Part shown: positions 29,618 to 39,816 of the stretch, piece by piece
Numbering within the stretch: position 1 is the first letter of the stretch
Layout: the number at the start of each line of letters is the position of its first letter
The notes under the pieces: model-generated
Seen by the model: only the letters and a program-made list of their open reading frames with translations
Database searches by the model: none
What the model was told of the DNA's origin: nothing
Program-made: the position numbers and the translations under genes
DNA from: Erythrobacter sp. AP23
GTDB taxonomy: Bacteria > Pseudomonadota > Alphaproteobacteria > Sphingomonadales > Sphingomonadaceae
DNA length: 64,000 bases
Direction of reading: 5' to 3'
Assembly: GCF_001542855.1 (NCBI RefSeq)
Contig: NZ_LNBY01000001.1
Coordinates: forward strand, 310,001 to 374,000

Positions 29618-30588
29618 GCAAGCGCATCAAAGGGCGAATACCGCCGTCAGGACGATACTCCCCGCTGCGCTATCCGGGCGGCAAGGGGAAGCTCGCGCGC
29701 TTCGTATCCTCACTCATCAAATCGAACGATATTTCAGATGGCCTCTACGTTGAGCCCTACGCGGGCGGCGCGGCGGTCGCCTGGGAGTTGCTGTTGACCG
29801 GCATAGTGCGACGGGTCGCCATCAACGATGTGAGCCGCCCGGTGTATGCGTTCTGGCACAGCGTGCTTAATGAGACTGATGAGTTGGCCGCCCTCATCGC
29901 GGACACCCCCGTCACTGTTGAGGATCGGGATCGCCTCAAGGCGGTGCTCGCTGCGCAGGACAACGCAAGCGACCTTGAGCTTGGTTTCGCGATGTTCTTC
30001 CTGAACCGCACGCATCGCTCCGGGATACTCAATGGCGGCGTAATTGGCGGGCGCGATCAGACCGGTAAGTGGAAGATCGACGCACGCTACAACAAGGCTG
30101 ATCTCATACAGCGAATAGAGCGCATAGCCGCCGCGCGACGACGAATTGAGTTGACCAACCTAGATGCAATCGATTTTCTCGAAACCTACAGTCCGAAGTG
30201 GCCCGCCAAGACGCTCGTATATCTCGATCCTCCATATTACGAGAAGGGCAGCCAGCTCTATTACGATTACTATTCAAATGAGGATCACGAGGCTGTATCA
30301 CAGGCGGTCCGCTCTCTAACTAACGCCCACTGGATCGTCTCCTACGATGACGTCTCCCCCATCCAAGCGATGTATAACGGCTTGCAAGCGCTCCAATATA
30401 CGATTGGCTACAGCGCGCGGAACGTTCTGCGTGGGCGGGAGGCCATGTTCTTTAGCGACAGGTTGCAGGTGCCAGATGTGGAGGGCTCTATGGTCGAATT
30501 GCATCGATCTAGCCGTGGAGGGGCGCTAATCGCGCCACCGCCTACGAAGGCCGAGCTTGCGGCGCGCAATAGTGTGTCACCGTCTTAG
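29614..30588 (+). CDS. D12-class N6-adenine DNA methyltransferase
   Basis: The 324-residue protein has LRYPGGKGKLA (residues 18-28), the AdoMet-binding EPYAGG (47-52) and the catalytic DPPY (205-208, in YLDPPYYEKG), in the order of the Dam/MboIIA group. It methylates adenine in a short DNA site not deducible here. No restriction endonuclease gene is adjacent; the partner is the ParB/Srx-fold protein. The C-terminus runs into the right-hand arm repeats, so its last codons are made of ACCGTCTT sequence. Confidence 0.9.
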   Translation: MSKRIKGRIPPSGRYSPLRYPGGKGKLARFVSSLIKSNDISDGLYVEPYAGGAAVAWELLLTGIVRRVAINDVSRPVYAFWHSVLNETDELAALIADTPVTVEDRDRLKAVLAAQDNASDLELGFAMFFLNRTHRSGILNGGVIGGRDQTGKWKIDARYNKADLIQRIERIAAARRRIELTNLDAIDFLETYSPKWPAKTLVYLDPPYYEKGSQLYYDYYSNEDHEAVSQAVRSLTNAHWIVSYDDVSPIQAMYNGLQALQYTIGYSARNVLRGREAMFFSDRLQVPDVEGSMVELHRSSRGGALIAPPPTKAELAARNSVSPS

Positions 30589-30612
30589 CCACCGTCTTTT
30601 TAAGACGGTGGC
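30579..30612 (+). repeat. Right arm-type repeats and terminator hairpin
   Basis: ACCGTCTTAG-CC-ACCGTCTT (30579-30598) repeats the left arm motif at 18 of 20 positions. A third copy is inverted at 30602, giving a perfect 11-bp stem GCCACCGTCTT-TTT-AAGACGGTGGC (30588-30612). It covers the dam stop codon. It may serve as a terminator for the cargo operon and as an integrase arm site. Confidence 0.7.
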
Positions 30613-30635
30613 TCGCTTTCGCGGCCCTAAGTAAC

Positions 30636-30719
<84 letters not shown>

Positions 30720-30818
30720 ACACTGCGGCGTGCCGCGGCCTCTTGGGAAGAGGCGTTCCCGACTCGGGAGGCGCCCATATAGCGGGCTTTTTTGCGATGA
30801 AAAGCCCTAATCGCCAAC

Positions 30819-31139
30819 TCAGGCTGCGCGAAGCTTGTCCAGCCGCATCATTGCAGCGTCCTGGATATGCAGTGTCGCGCCGAAGGGGTTGGCCGGATCG
30901 TCGCCGATCGACAGGATTCGACCGAATTCCAGCGCGCGGACGGCTGCAAAAGCTTCGTGCAGCGGCAGCCCTGTGACCTGTGGCAGATCCCAGATGGTAA
31001 TCGTCACACCGAGCTTGTTGGCTCGGCAGACTTCGACCAATACCTTGTCGCAGGTGTCGTCTCCGACCTTCCCGGCGAGGTTGTCGCAGTCGCAATCGAT
31101 ATCGTCGCCGGCCCGTCGCCGGTGATTCTCGGGGGTCAT
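30819..31139 (-). CDS. Hypothetical small protein next to the tRNA gene
   Basis: From ATG 31139 the product has 106 residues: a Cys/Asp-rich N-terminus (DDIDCDCDNLAGKVGDDTCDK) and a C-terminal part with a helix-turn-helix-like pattern (GLPLHEAFAAVRALEFGRILSIG). No family is recognised. It is divergent from the LuxR-type gene, separated by about 130 bp. A start at 31196 is also open. Confidence 0.55.
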   Translation of the reverse strand: MTPENHRRRAGDDIDCDCDNLAGKVGDDTCDKVLVEVCRANKLGVTITIWDLPQVTGLPLHEAFAAVRALEFGRILSIGDDPANPFGATLHIQDAAMMRLDKLRAA

Positions 31140-31273
31140 GGTAATGTGCGTTTCTAACGAGCCAACGATTGCCCCCCACCGAGCGTTGGCGTTCATTCTG
31201 GTGGGCCTTTAGCCAAACAAATGATAGGTTCCAGTCCCTCAGTAAGGGGACAGGCCCGAAAGCTGATCGACCG

Positions 31274-31984
31274 ATGCAGGCATTTGCGGCACATATCGCG
31301 AGAATGGACGATTGCGAGGCGATTCTCGAATACGTATACGCGAGCTGCAAGGACGAGGGCGCTAGCTGGTTCAGCTATCATTTCACCCCGGCGTTCGAAT
31401 CGCAGACGTCCAAAAAGGCTTTCATCTGGGCCCGCGAATATCCTCTGGAATACCAGAAGCTCTACATCGGCGCGGATTACAGGCGCCGCGATCCCGTGCC
31501 CCAGCTGACGTTCGAACACGGTCCGATCCTGACATGGACGGGGGCCCGCAAGCTGGCGCAGGGAGACCGGGAAGCGGAGGCTTATTTCGAGCGGTTGGAC
31601 GAATTGGGTGTCGACAATTGGGTGGCCTTCGCGCTCTTCGGACCGCGTAATCGCGACGCCTTTGCCCTGGTGCGGTTCGGGCAGGACCCGGACCATTTTG
31701 CGATGGGCCGGCTGCAGCAGGTGCAATCCCTGCTGCTCGCTGCCCATCTGCAGATTTGCAAGGTCATCGACGAAGGCAAGCCTTCGGTCGTCCTGTCGGA
31801 GCGCGAGCGCGAGGTCCTCGAATGGATGGGGCGGGGCAAATCCTCGAACGATATTGCGACGATCCTCGAGATTTCGCCCGAAACCGTGCGAACCTATACG
31901 CGCCGGATCTACGACAAGCTGCAGACCAACGATCGCGTCACCGCGACTGTTCGCGCGCTAAAGCTGGGCCTCGTCGAACTCTAG
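31274..31984 (+). CDS. LuxR-family quorum-sensing-type regulator
   Basis: From ATG 31274 the protein has 236 residues, the usual length of acyl-homoserine-lactone receptors. The ligand domain carries YPLEYQKLYIGADYRRRDPV...LTW; the TraR numbering residues Tyr61, Asp70, Pro71 and Trp85 are kept and Trp57 is Tyr. The C-terminal HTH is LSEREREVLEWMGRGKSSNDIATILEISPETVRTYTRRIYDKLQ. No luxI gene is in the window, so it acts as a solo here or responds to a synthase elsewhere. A longer start (31169) adds 35 residues without domain similarity. Confidence 0.88.
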   Translation: MQAFAAHIARMDDCEAILEYVYASCKDEGASWFSYHFTPAFESQTSKKAFIWAREYPLEYQKLYIGADYRRRDPVPQLTFEHGPILTWTGARKLAQGDREAEAYFERLDELGVDNWVAFALFGPRNRDAFALVRFGQDPDHFAMGRLQQVQSLLLAAHLQICKVIDEGKPSVVLSEREREVLEWMGRGKSSNDIATILEISPETVRTYTRRIYDKLQTNDRVTATVRALKLGLVEL

Positions 31985-33099
31985 CGAAGCAATCCGGTGC
32001 GCGGAGCCTTCCGGTTCCAGCGGTGGACCATCATCAGCGAGCCGATGCAGATCATGTTGGTTAACATCGAACTGCCGCCATGGCTCATGAAGGGCAGGGG
32101 GATGCCGACCACGGGCGCGAGCCCCATGACCATCATCAGATTGATGGCGACGTAGAAGAAAATCGTCGCGGTCATGCCCAGCGCAACCAGCTTGGCGAAG
32201 CGATCGCTGCTGGCGCGCGCGACCGACAGCCCCCATCGGAATATCATTGCGAAGGCGCCGATCACCACGAGACCGCCGACGAAGCCCCATTCCTCGGCCA
32301 TGGTGGCGAAGATGAAGTCGGTGTGCGGTTCGGGCAGGTAGTGCAAATGGCTTTGCGAGCCTTCGTTGAAGCCCTTGCCCGAAAAGCCGCCCGAACCGAT
32401 CGCGATCTTGGACTGGGTGATGTGATAGCCGTCGCCCAGAGGATCGCTCTCCGGGTCGAGGAATGTGAAGACGCGCTGCTGCTGGTAAGGCTGCAGACCG
32501 AAGAAGAATGCCAATGGGGCCAGCACCGCCGCGGCGACGGCGGCACCCAGGAACCAGCGCATTGGCAGACCGGCCGCGAACATGACCATCGCCCCGCCGA
32601 ACACGATGGCGAGCGAGGTACCGAGATCCGGCTGGAGCAGGACCAGCGCGACAGGTGTCATGATCAGCGCGCCTGCCGGGATCAAGGCCCGCCACGTCGG
32701 GATCATTCCGATCGGGAGCGTGGCGTAGAAACGGGCCAGCATCAGCACCACCGCCGGCTTCATCAATTCCGAGGGTTGCAGCTGCATGAAGCCGAGGTCC
32801 AGCCAGCGCTGACTGCCGCCGCCGACGAAGCCGATCGCCTCCACGGCCACCAGCATCAGCAGCACGACGATATAGATCGGAAAGGCGAAGAACATCGCCA
32901 GCTCGCGCGAAAAGCGGCTGAGCACGAAGGCCATGGCAAGGAAAACGCCGAACCGGATCACATGCGATGAAGCGTAAGGATCCCAGCTTCCGGCGGCCGC
33001 CGAAAACAGGACCAGCGCGCCGAAGCCGATCAGGACGAACAGCGGAAAGAGCATCTGCCAGGGCTGCCGCGCAACGGGGGCAGGGACGATACCGGTCAC
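31981..33099 (-). CDS. rodA: Rod-shape peptidoglycan glycosyltransferase RodA
   Basis: The 372-residue SEDS-family inner-membrane protein has about ten transmembrane helices and polymerises lipid II during elongation. Signature blocks seen are GGGSQRWLDLGFMQLQPSELMKPAVVLMLARF, LVLLQPDLGTSLAIVFGGAMVMF and the C-terminal PVVGIPLPFMSHGGSSMLTNMICIG. It overlaps mrdA by 4 bp (ATGA) and acts with PBP2 as the elongasome synthase. It is the last gene of the mre operon; its end overlaps luxR on the other strand by 4 bp. Confidence 0.97.
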   Translation of the reverse strand: MTGIVPAPVARQPWQMLFPLFVLIGFGALVLFSAAAGSWDPYASSHVIRFGVFLAMAFVLSRFSRELAMFFAFPIYIVVLLMLVAVEAIGFVGGGSQRWLDLGFMQLQPSELMKPAVVLMLARFYATLPIGMIPTWRALIPAGALIMTPVALVLLQPDLGTSLAIVFGGAMVMFAAGLPMRWFLGAAVAAAVLAPLAFFFGLQPYQQQRVFTFLDPESDPLGDGYHITQSKIAIGSGGFSGKGFNEGSQSHLHYLPEPHTDFIFATMAEEWGFVGGLVVIGAFAMIFRWGLSVARASSDRFAKLVALGMTATIFFYVAINLMMVMGLAPVVGIPLPFMSHGGSSMLTNMICIGSLMMVHRWNRKAPRTGLLR

Positions 33100-35177
33100 T
33101 GCAAGTCGTCCCGGTTGGCCGCGTCGGAGCCACGAGAGACCTCAGCGGCCGTGCGATTGTCGACGCGCGACGGGCTCGCCTGCTCGGCAAGGTTTTCGGT
33201 CTGGCGTGCAGCAAGCCGGGCTTCGGCCTCGACCTGATCGAAGATATCCTCGTCGCGGGCTGGTGCCGGCGGGATGACCTGGCCCTCGGCTGCCGCGTAG
33301 TTGCGATATTTGGCGTTGAGCCGCTCCTTGGCCGTGCCGCCCCACTGCTGTTCGAGAGCGCGCAACGCTTCCATCCCTTTCGCCGGATCGAACATGAAGG
33401 TCATCACGTCCCGAGCGATCGGGTAGGCGGCACCCGAACCGCCGCCATGTTCGATCACGACGGCACCGGCATATTTGGGATTATCGAAGGGGGCGAAGAA
33501 CACGAACAGGCCGTGATCGCGGAACTTCCACGGCCCGGTCTTGCCGTCCGATTTGCTGAGCGAAACGACCTGGGCCGTACCCGTTTTGCCCGCCATAAGG
33601 ACGTCTTCGATCGGCAGGCGCGCACGGCCTGCGGTACCGGGCCCGTTGACCGTGTCGCTCATCGCCTGGCGGACATAACCGATCTCGTCCGGGCTGAACC
33701 CGAAACTTTCGAACCGGATACTGTCGCTGCCTCGGCGCAGACGCGGCAACACGCGATTGCCCGTTGCCAGGCGGGCGCTCATCACTGCGAGCTGGAGCGG
33801 GCTGGCGAGGTAATAGCCCTGACCGATCGACGAATTGACGGTGTCGTAATTCTGCCATTCGCGGCCGAACTTACGCATCTTCCAATCGGGTTCGGGCACC
33901 GTACCATAGAATTGGCTGGCCACCGGCAGATCGAATTCTTCGCCGAGGCCCATCTTGTGCGCCCATTGTGCCACCTTCTCGAACCCGACCTGCTGGGCGA
34001 AATGATAGAAATAGCTGTCGCAGCTTTGGTAGATGGCCTTCGCCATATCGACGCGGCCGTGGTTGCTCCAGCAGTTGAAGAAGCGATTGCCCACGCGTCG
34101 CCCACCGCCGCAGATGATCGATTCCTCCGGCTTAACGCCGGCGTCGAGAAAGGCCATGCAATGCATCGGCTTGATGGTCGAACCGGGCGGGTAGAGGCCC
34201 TTGAGCACCTTGTTGCGCAGCGGAACGCGTTCGTCGTCGCGCAGCATGGCGTATTCGACGCGGCCGATGCCTTGCGAAAAGCTGTTGGGGTCGAAACTGG
34301 GCATGGAAGCCATGCACAACAGATCGCCGGTGTCGCAATCCATGACGACCACCGAGCCGCTCTCCAGCCCGATGCGCCTCGCAGCATAGTCCTGCAGCGG
34401 ACCATCGATCGTCAGGCGTACCGGATCACCCTGCACATCCTCGCGCGTTTCGAGTTCGCGAACGATACGGCCCGATGCGGTAACCTCGACGCGACGTGCA
34501 CCGGGGACGCCGCGCAATTCCTGTTCGAACTGCTTTTCGAGCGCATCCTTGCCGATCTTGTATCCCGGCGTGACGAGCAGGGGGTTGCGGTCCTGTTCGT
34601 CATATTCCTCGGCGTTGGCGGTGCCGACGTAGCCGAGGAGATGGCCCACCGTAGGACCGGTCGGGTAGAAGCGCGAATAACCCCTCTGCGGGATGACTCC
34701 GGGCAGGTCGGGCAAGCGCACGCTTACAGCCGCGAAATCGTCGTAGCTGATGCCCGAGGCGATTTCGACGGGCTGGTAGCCTGGACCGTCTTCGACCCGC
34801 TTGCGGATGTCCGCCGCCTGGTTCTCGTCGAGATCGAGGATGCTGGTCAGCGCATCGATCGTCGCGTCGGTATCGGGGGTGCGTTCGGGAATGATGTCGA
34901 CGCGGAAATCGGCCCGGTTCGACGCCAGCGGGGCGCCATTACGGTCGAGGATCCACCCCCGACGGGGCGGGATCAGCGACAGGTTTACGCGGTTGCTCTC
35001 GCTCTCTAGCTCGTACTTCTCGTTCTCGGCGATGGCGATATAGCCCATGCGGGCGGCCAGCAGCACACCAAGTCCGCCCATCGCCGTTCCAATGACGAAG
35101 GTGCGGCGATCGAATGCGTTTTCGAGTGTCGACTGGGTAACGACTTCGCGCGGACGCGCCCGTTTGCGCAGCCGCAT
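33096..35177 (-). CDS. mrdA: Penicillin-binding protein 2 (elongation transpeptidase)
   Basis: The 693-residue class B PBP has one N-terminal membrane anchor (TFVIGTAMGGLGVLLAARMGYIAIA), a pedestal domain and a transpeptidase domain with SxxK in YPPGSTIKPM, the second motif at SCDSYFY and KTG in MAGKTGTAQVV. The long C-terminal tail beyond HGGGSGAAYPIA is acidic. ATG 35177 shares its A with the mreD stop, so the two are coupled. The longer in-frame extension to 35852 is antisense-type noise over mreD. Confidence 0.97.
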   Translation of the reverse strand: MRLRKRARPREVVTQSTLENAFDRRTFVIGTAMGGLGVLLAARMGYIAIAENEKYELESESNRVNLSLIPPRRGWILDRNGAPLASNRADFRVDIIPERTPDTDATIDALTSILDLDENQAADIRKRVEDGPGYQPVEIASGISYDDFAAVSVRLPDLPGVIPQRGYSRFYPTGPTVGHLLGYVGTANAEEYDEQDRNPLLVTPGYKIGKDALEKQFEQELRGVPGARRVEVTASGRIVRELETREDVQGDPVRLTIDGPLQDYAARRIGLESGSVVVMDCDTGDLLCMASMPSFDPNSFSQGIGRVEYAMLRDDERVPLRNKVLKGLYPPGSTIKPMHCMAFLDAGVKPEESIICGGGRRVGNRFFNCWSNHGRVDMAKAIYQSCDSYFYHFAQQVGFEKVAQWAHKMGLGEEFDLPVASQFYGTVPEPDWKMRKFGREWQNYDTVNSSIGQGYYLASPLQLAVMSARLATGNRVLPRLRRGSDSIRFESFGFSPDEIGYVRQAMSDTVNGPGTAGRARLPIEDVLMAGKTGTAQVVSLSKSDGKTGPWKFRDHGLFVFFAPFDNPKYAGAVVIEHGGGSGAAYPIARDVMTFMFDPAKGMEALRALEQQWGGTAKERLNAKYRNYAAAEGQVIPPAPARDEDIFDQVEAEARLAARQTENLAEQASPSRVDNRTAAEVSRGSDAANRDDLQ

Positions 35178-35731
35178 CAGACGGCCCTCCACCGGGTCAG
35201 CCGGAACCGATCGAGCGTGGCGACAAGCCGCGCTGCAATTGGGAAAAGGAGGATGGTAAGCACGAGTTGCGGAACCAGGGCGATCAGCGAGTGGACGGTC
35301 GGTTGGCCACCCGAAAGCAGCCAGCCTGCACCCAGATAGCCGAAAATCAGTATACCCGCGCTGAACCAGTCCTGCCAGAAGGTGCGCCATGGCAGACGGG
35401 TGTCGATCAGTTCGACGGCAAGCATGATCATCGACCAGGTAAGAATCGCAAAACCGAAAGGTTGGCCGTTGTAGAGGTCGTCGAACAGACCCAGCGGCAT
35501 TCCGGCCCAGACCGGCAGCAAGCCCGGACGGACCAGCCGCCAGGCCAGCAGCATCAGCAGGCCGAGCGGGGGGACGATCGGTAACGCGGTCGCGACGGGA
35601 AAGATCGGCAGTATCGATGCCAGGACGATCGACGCCCAGGGTACGAAATTGGCAAGCAGTGGAGAATGCGAACGATTGATCCTGCTTCCGTAGGCATCGC
35701 TGCGCGAACGCGGGTCGTTGCGTTCCATCAC
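35177..35731 (-). CDS. mreD: Rod shape-determining protein MreD
   Basis: The 184-residue inner-membrane protein has five to six hydrophobic helices and the PVWAGMPLGLFDDLYNGQPFGFAIL block characteristic of MreD. It links MreC to the synthase proteins. It overlaps mreC by 4 bp and mrdA by 1 bp within the operon. Confidence 0.93.
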   Translation of the reverse strand: MMERNDPRSRSDAYGSRINRSHSPLLANFVPWASIVLASILPIFPVATALPIVPPLGLLMLLAWRLVRPGLLPVWAGMPLGLFDDLYNGQPFGFAILTWSMIMLAVELIDTRLPWRTFWQDWFSAGILIFGYLGAGWLLSGGQPTVHSLIALVPQLVLTILLFPIAARLVATLDRFRLTRWRAV

Positions 35732-36618
35732 TCGGACAGCTCGCGTTCGATCGGCGTGGCCGCGCCGAGCGCCGCTTCGGGTTCGAATATGGGCTCGACG
35801 CTGACGTAATCGGTCGCCGCAGGGTCGCTGACGATCCGCGCCAGGCCGCCATCGTCGGTAGTTTCGGTCAGGATCGCCACTGCGATACCCGGTGGGTAGT
35901 ATCCACCCGCGCCACTGGTAACGAACACATCCCCGGGGGCGAGGGGATTGATCCCCAGATTGATCAGCTTGATGCGCAGGAGACCGTCGCCGCGTCCTTC
36001 GGCGAAAGCGACGACTTCGTCACCGGCCCGACGGACGGGCAGGACGCTCTCGGAATCGGTCAATAGCAGCACGCGCGAGCTTTCGCTGCCGACTTCGAGG
36101 ATCCGGCCCACCACTCCGCGCGGCGAGCGCACCGGCATGCCGATGGTAACGCCGTCGTTCGAGCCTGCGCCTAGATAGGCGAAACGCCGGGTGCTCGAAG
36201 CCGAAGAGCCCACCAAACGGGCCACGGCCACAGGTTCGCGCTCCTCATCCTGCAGGTCGAGCAAGCCCTTCAGGCGCACATTCTCCTGCTTCACCGCCTC
36301 TGCTTCGGCTAGGCGGATACGCGCGATCTCCATCTCGCGCTTGAGTTCGGCATTCTTCGAGCCGGCGCGGTAATAACCGCTCACCGTGTCCCAGAACCCT
36401 TTCGAACCCGTGCGCACGGTAGCGGCCGTTTCGGTCGCGGGCGAAACCCCATCCTGGGCCACACCGCGCAGCCCCCCGAAGAATTGGGGCTGGAAGAACG
36501 ACAGTGCGAGCAGGATCGCGCCAATCAGCGCGCCCACGCCCGCGATCACGTAACCGGTGAAGAGGTTGTATTGCGCCCTGCGAGAATACCCCGAGCGCCG
36601 TGAGCCTGTCGGCGCCAT
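35728..36618 (-). CDS. mreC: Rod shape-determining protein MreC
   Basis: The 296-residue protein has a cytoplasmic basic start, one transmembrane helix (LFTGYVIAGVGALIGAILLALSFF), a periplasmic coiled coil (NAELKREMEIARIRLAEAEAVKQENVRLKGLL) and two beta domains (GMPVRSPRGVVGRILEVG, GDVFVTSGAGGYYPPGIAV). It forms the periplasmic scaffold that activates PBP2. It starts 13 bp after mreB on the same transcript. Confidence 0.96.
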   Translation of the reverse strand: MAPTGSRRSGYSRRAQYNLFTGYVIAGVGALIGAILLALSFFQPQFFGGLRGVAQDGVSPATETAATVRTGSKGFWDTVSGYYRAGSKNAELKREMEIARIRLAEAEAVKQENVRLKGLLDLQDEEREPVAVARLVGSSASSTRRFAYLGAGSNDGVTIGMPVRSPRGVVGRILEVGSESSRVLLLTDSESVLPVRRAGDEVVAFAEGRGDGLLRIKLINLGINPLAPGDVFVTSGAGGYYPPGIAVAILTETTDDGGLARIVSDPAATDYVSVEPIFEPEAALGAATPIERELSE

Positions 36619-36631
36619 CCCCTATGCCTTC

Positions 36632-37735
<1,104 letters not shown>

Positions 37736-37870
37736 CTATCCGTGGGGAAATGGTCGCGGAGCCTTAGCGAGATTACGCATGGAATGCCAAAAATTTCCGC
37801 CGTTACTGCGGGGGATAGCTGAACACGCCATCTCGGATTCCCGGCGCTTCGTCGCTAGAATGGCGAGACC

Positions 37871-39673
37871 ATGCCGCAAATCCGCCGCCTGCCCGAGAAT
37901 TTGGTCAATCGCATCGCCGCCGGCGAGGTGGTCGAGCGGCCCTCTTCTGCGCTCAAGGAACTGGTCGAGAATGCCATCGATGCGGGCGCGACGCGGATCG
38001 CGGTGAAGCTTGTCGAGGGCGGCCTCAACAGCCTTGAGGTGACCGACGACGGTTGTGGCATGACGCCCGACGACATGGCGCTGGCGCTCGAACGCCACGC
38101 GACGTCCAAGCTGCCCGACGAAGCGATCGAGCAGGTCGCCACGCTGGGCTTTCGGGGGGAGGCGCTGCCGAGCATTTCGAGCGTCGCACGCTTCACGCTC
38201 GAAAGCCGCCCGCATCATGCCGAGCAGGGCTGGAAACGCGTGGTCGATCACGGCGAAACGATGGCGGAGGGTCCCGCAGCGCTGCCGCCCGGAACGCGGG
38301 TGCGGGTCGAGAACCTGTTCGCCAAAATCCCGGCACGCCGCAAGTTCCTGCGCACGCCGCGCAGCGAATATGCCGCCTGCAAGGATGTGGTCCTGCGCCT
38401 CGCGATGGCGCGGCCGGACGTCGCGATTACGCTCGACCATGGCGAGCGGCGGATTTTCGGGCTGCAGGGCGGGGAAGGGCTGGCCAACCGCATTGCCCAG
38501 CTGATCGCGCGCGAACTCAAGGAAAATGGCGTAGCCATCGATATGGAGCGCGGGGCGATGCGGCTGACCGGGATCGCCGGCCTGCCGACCTACAATCGCG
38601 GCGTGGCCGATCACCAGTACCTCTTCGTCAACGGTCGCCCGGTAAAGGACCGGCTGCTCACCGGTGCCGTGCGCGGCGCCTATGCCGACATGCTCGCTCG
38701 CGATCGCCATGCTGTGCTGGCGCTGTTCCTCGAACTGCCCTGCGAGGATGTCGACGTGAACGTCCACCCCGCCAAGACCGAGGTCCGCTTTCGCGATGCG
38801 CAGGGTGTGCGCGGCTTCATCGTCTCGGGACTGCGGCAGGCACTGGCGACCGGCGACAAGCGCAGCGCGCAGACGCCCGATGCGGGCGCCATGAGCCGCT
38901 GGCAGCAGGAGCCCGTGCGCGAGGAAGCATCGCCCGCACTGCGCTCGATCTTCGAGGGGCGCGACTGGTCGGCCCCGCAGCAGCGGGTTTCCGAGCCGAG
39001 CGCAGCGTGGCCGGGTGCCGATGCCGATGTCATGGCCGAGCCGCGAGGCCGCGCCGAGGAAGCAGCGCCCGTTGCCGAGGAAGCGCGGGACTATCCGCTC
39101 GGCATCGCGCGCGGTCAGGTCGCCAACACCTATATAGTGGCCGAGGCGAAGGACGGGCTGGTGCTGGTCGATCAGCATGCGGCGCACGAACGGCTTGTGC
39201 TCGAACGCCTCAAGGCAGCAGGCGCGGAGGAAGCGGTCGCGCGCAGCCAGGCGCTGCTGATCCCCGAGGTGGTCGAGCTCGACGAGACCAGCTGCGACCG
39301 GCTCGAGGAAGCGGCGCCGAAACTCGCCGAGCACGGCCTGGCGATCGAGCGGTTCGGACCCTCCGCCATGCTGGTGCGCAGCCTGCCGCACGCGATCGCG
39401 CGGACCGATCCCGAAAAGCTGCTGCGCGACATCGGCGACGATCTTGCGCTCAATGGCGAGGCGCTGCTGCTGGGCGAGAAGCTCGACCTCGTGCTCGCCA
39501 CCATGGCCTGTCACGGTTCGGTGAGGGCCGGGCGGGTGCTGCGTGTCGACGAGATGAACGCACTGCTGCGCGAAATGGAGCGCACGCCGCGGTCGGGGCA
39601 GTGCAACCATGGCCGGCCGACATGGGTGAAGCTAGCCCTTGAGGACGTCGAGAAGTTGTTTGGGCGACACTAA
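37871..39673 (+). CDS. mutL: DNA mismatch repair protein MutL
   Basis: The 600-residue protein has the GHKL ATPase N-terminus (IAAGEVVERPSSALKELVENAIDAGATRI, DDGCGMTPDDM, TLGFRGEALPSISSV) and a C-terminal dimerisation and endonuclease domain. The metal-binding DQHAAHERLVLE fits DQHA(X)2E(X)4E exactly, and QCNHGRPTW fits the C-terminal HGRPT motif. It should therefore nick DNA itself, as in bacteria without MutH. It reads away from mreB. Confidence 0.97.
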   Translation: MPQIRRLPENLVNRIAAGEVVERPSSALKELVENAIDAGATRIAVKLVEGGLNSLEVTDDGCGMTPDDMALALERHATSKLPDEAIEQVATLGFRGEALPSISSVARFTLESRPHHAEQGWKRVVDHGETMAEGPAALPPGTRVRVENLFAKIPARRKFLRTPRSEYAACKDVVLRLAMARPDVAITLDHGERRIFGLQGGEGLANRIAQLIARELKENGVAIDMERGAMRLTGIAGLPTYNRGVADHQYLFVNGRPVKDRLLTGAVRGAYADMLARDRHAVLALFLELPCEDVDVNVHPAKTEVRFRDAQGVRGFIVSGLRQALATGDKRSAQTPDAGAMSRWQQEPVREEASPALRSIFEGRDWSAPQQRVSEPSAAWPGADADVMAEPRGRAEEAAPVAEEARDYPLGIARGQVANTYIVAEAKDGLVLVDQHAAHERLVLERLKAAGAEEAVARSQALLIPEVVELDETSCDRLEEAAPKLAEHGLAIERFGPSAMLVRSLPHAIARTDPEKLLRDIGDDLALNGEALLLGEKLDLVLATMACHGSVRAGRVLRVDEMNALLREMERTPRSGQCNHGRPTWVKLALEDVEKLFGRH

Positions 39674-39816
39674 GAGAGTGGTCTCGCAACTCTAAAGAAG
39701 GGGCGGCCTTCGCGTGATTTAGACAGTCACCAGAAGGTTCCGATCACGACGCCGGTTGTGGACGTTCGCCAGTGGAGCGGGACGGTGCGCAAGCGGACGT
39801 CGCTGCACACTAAACA

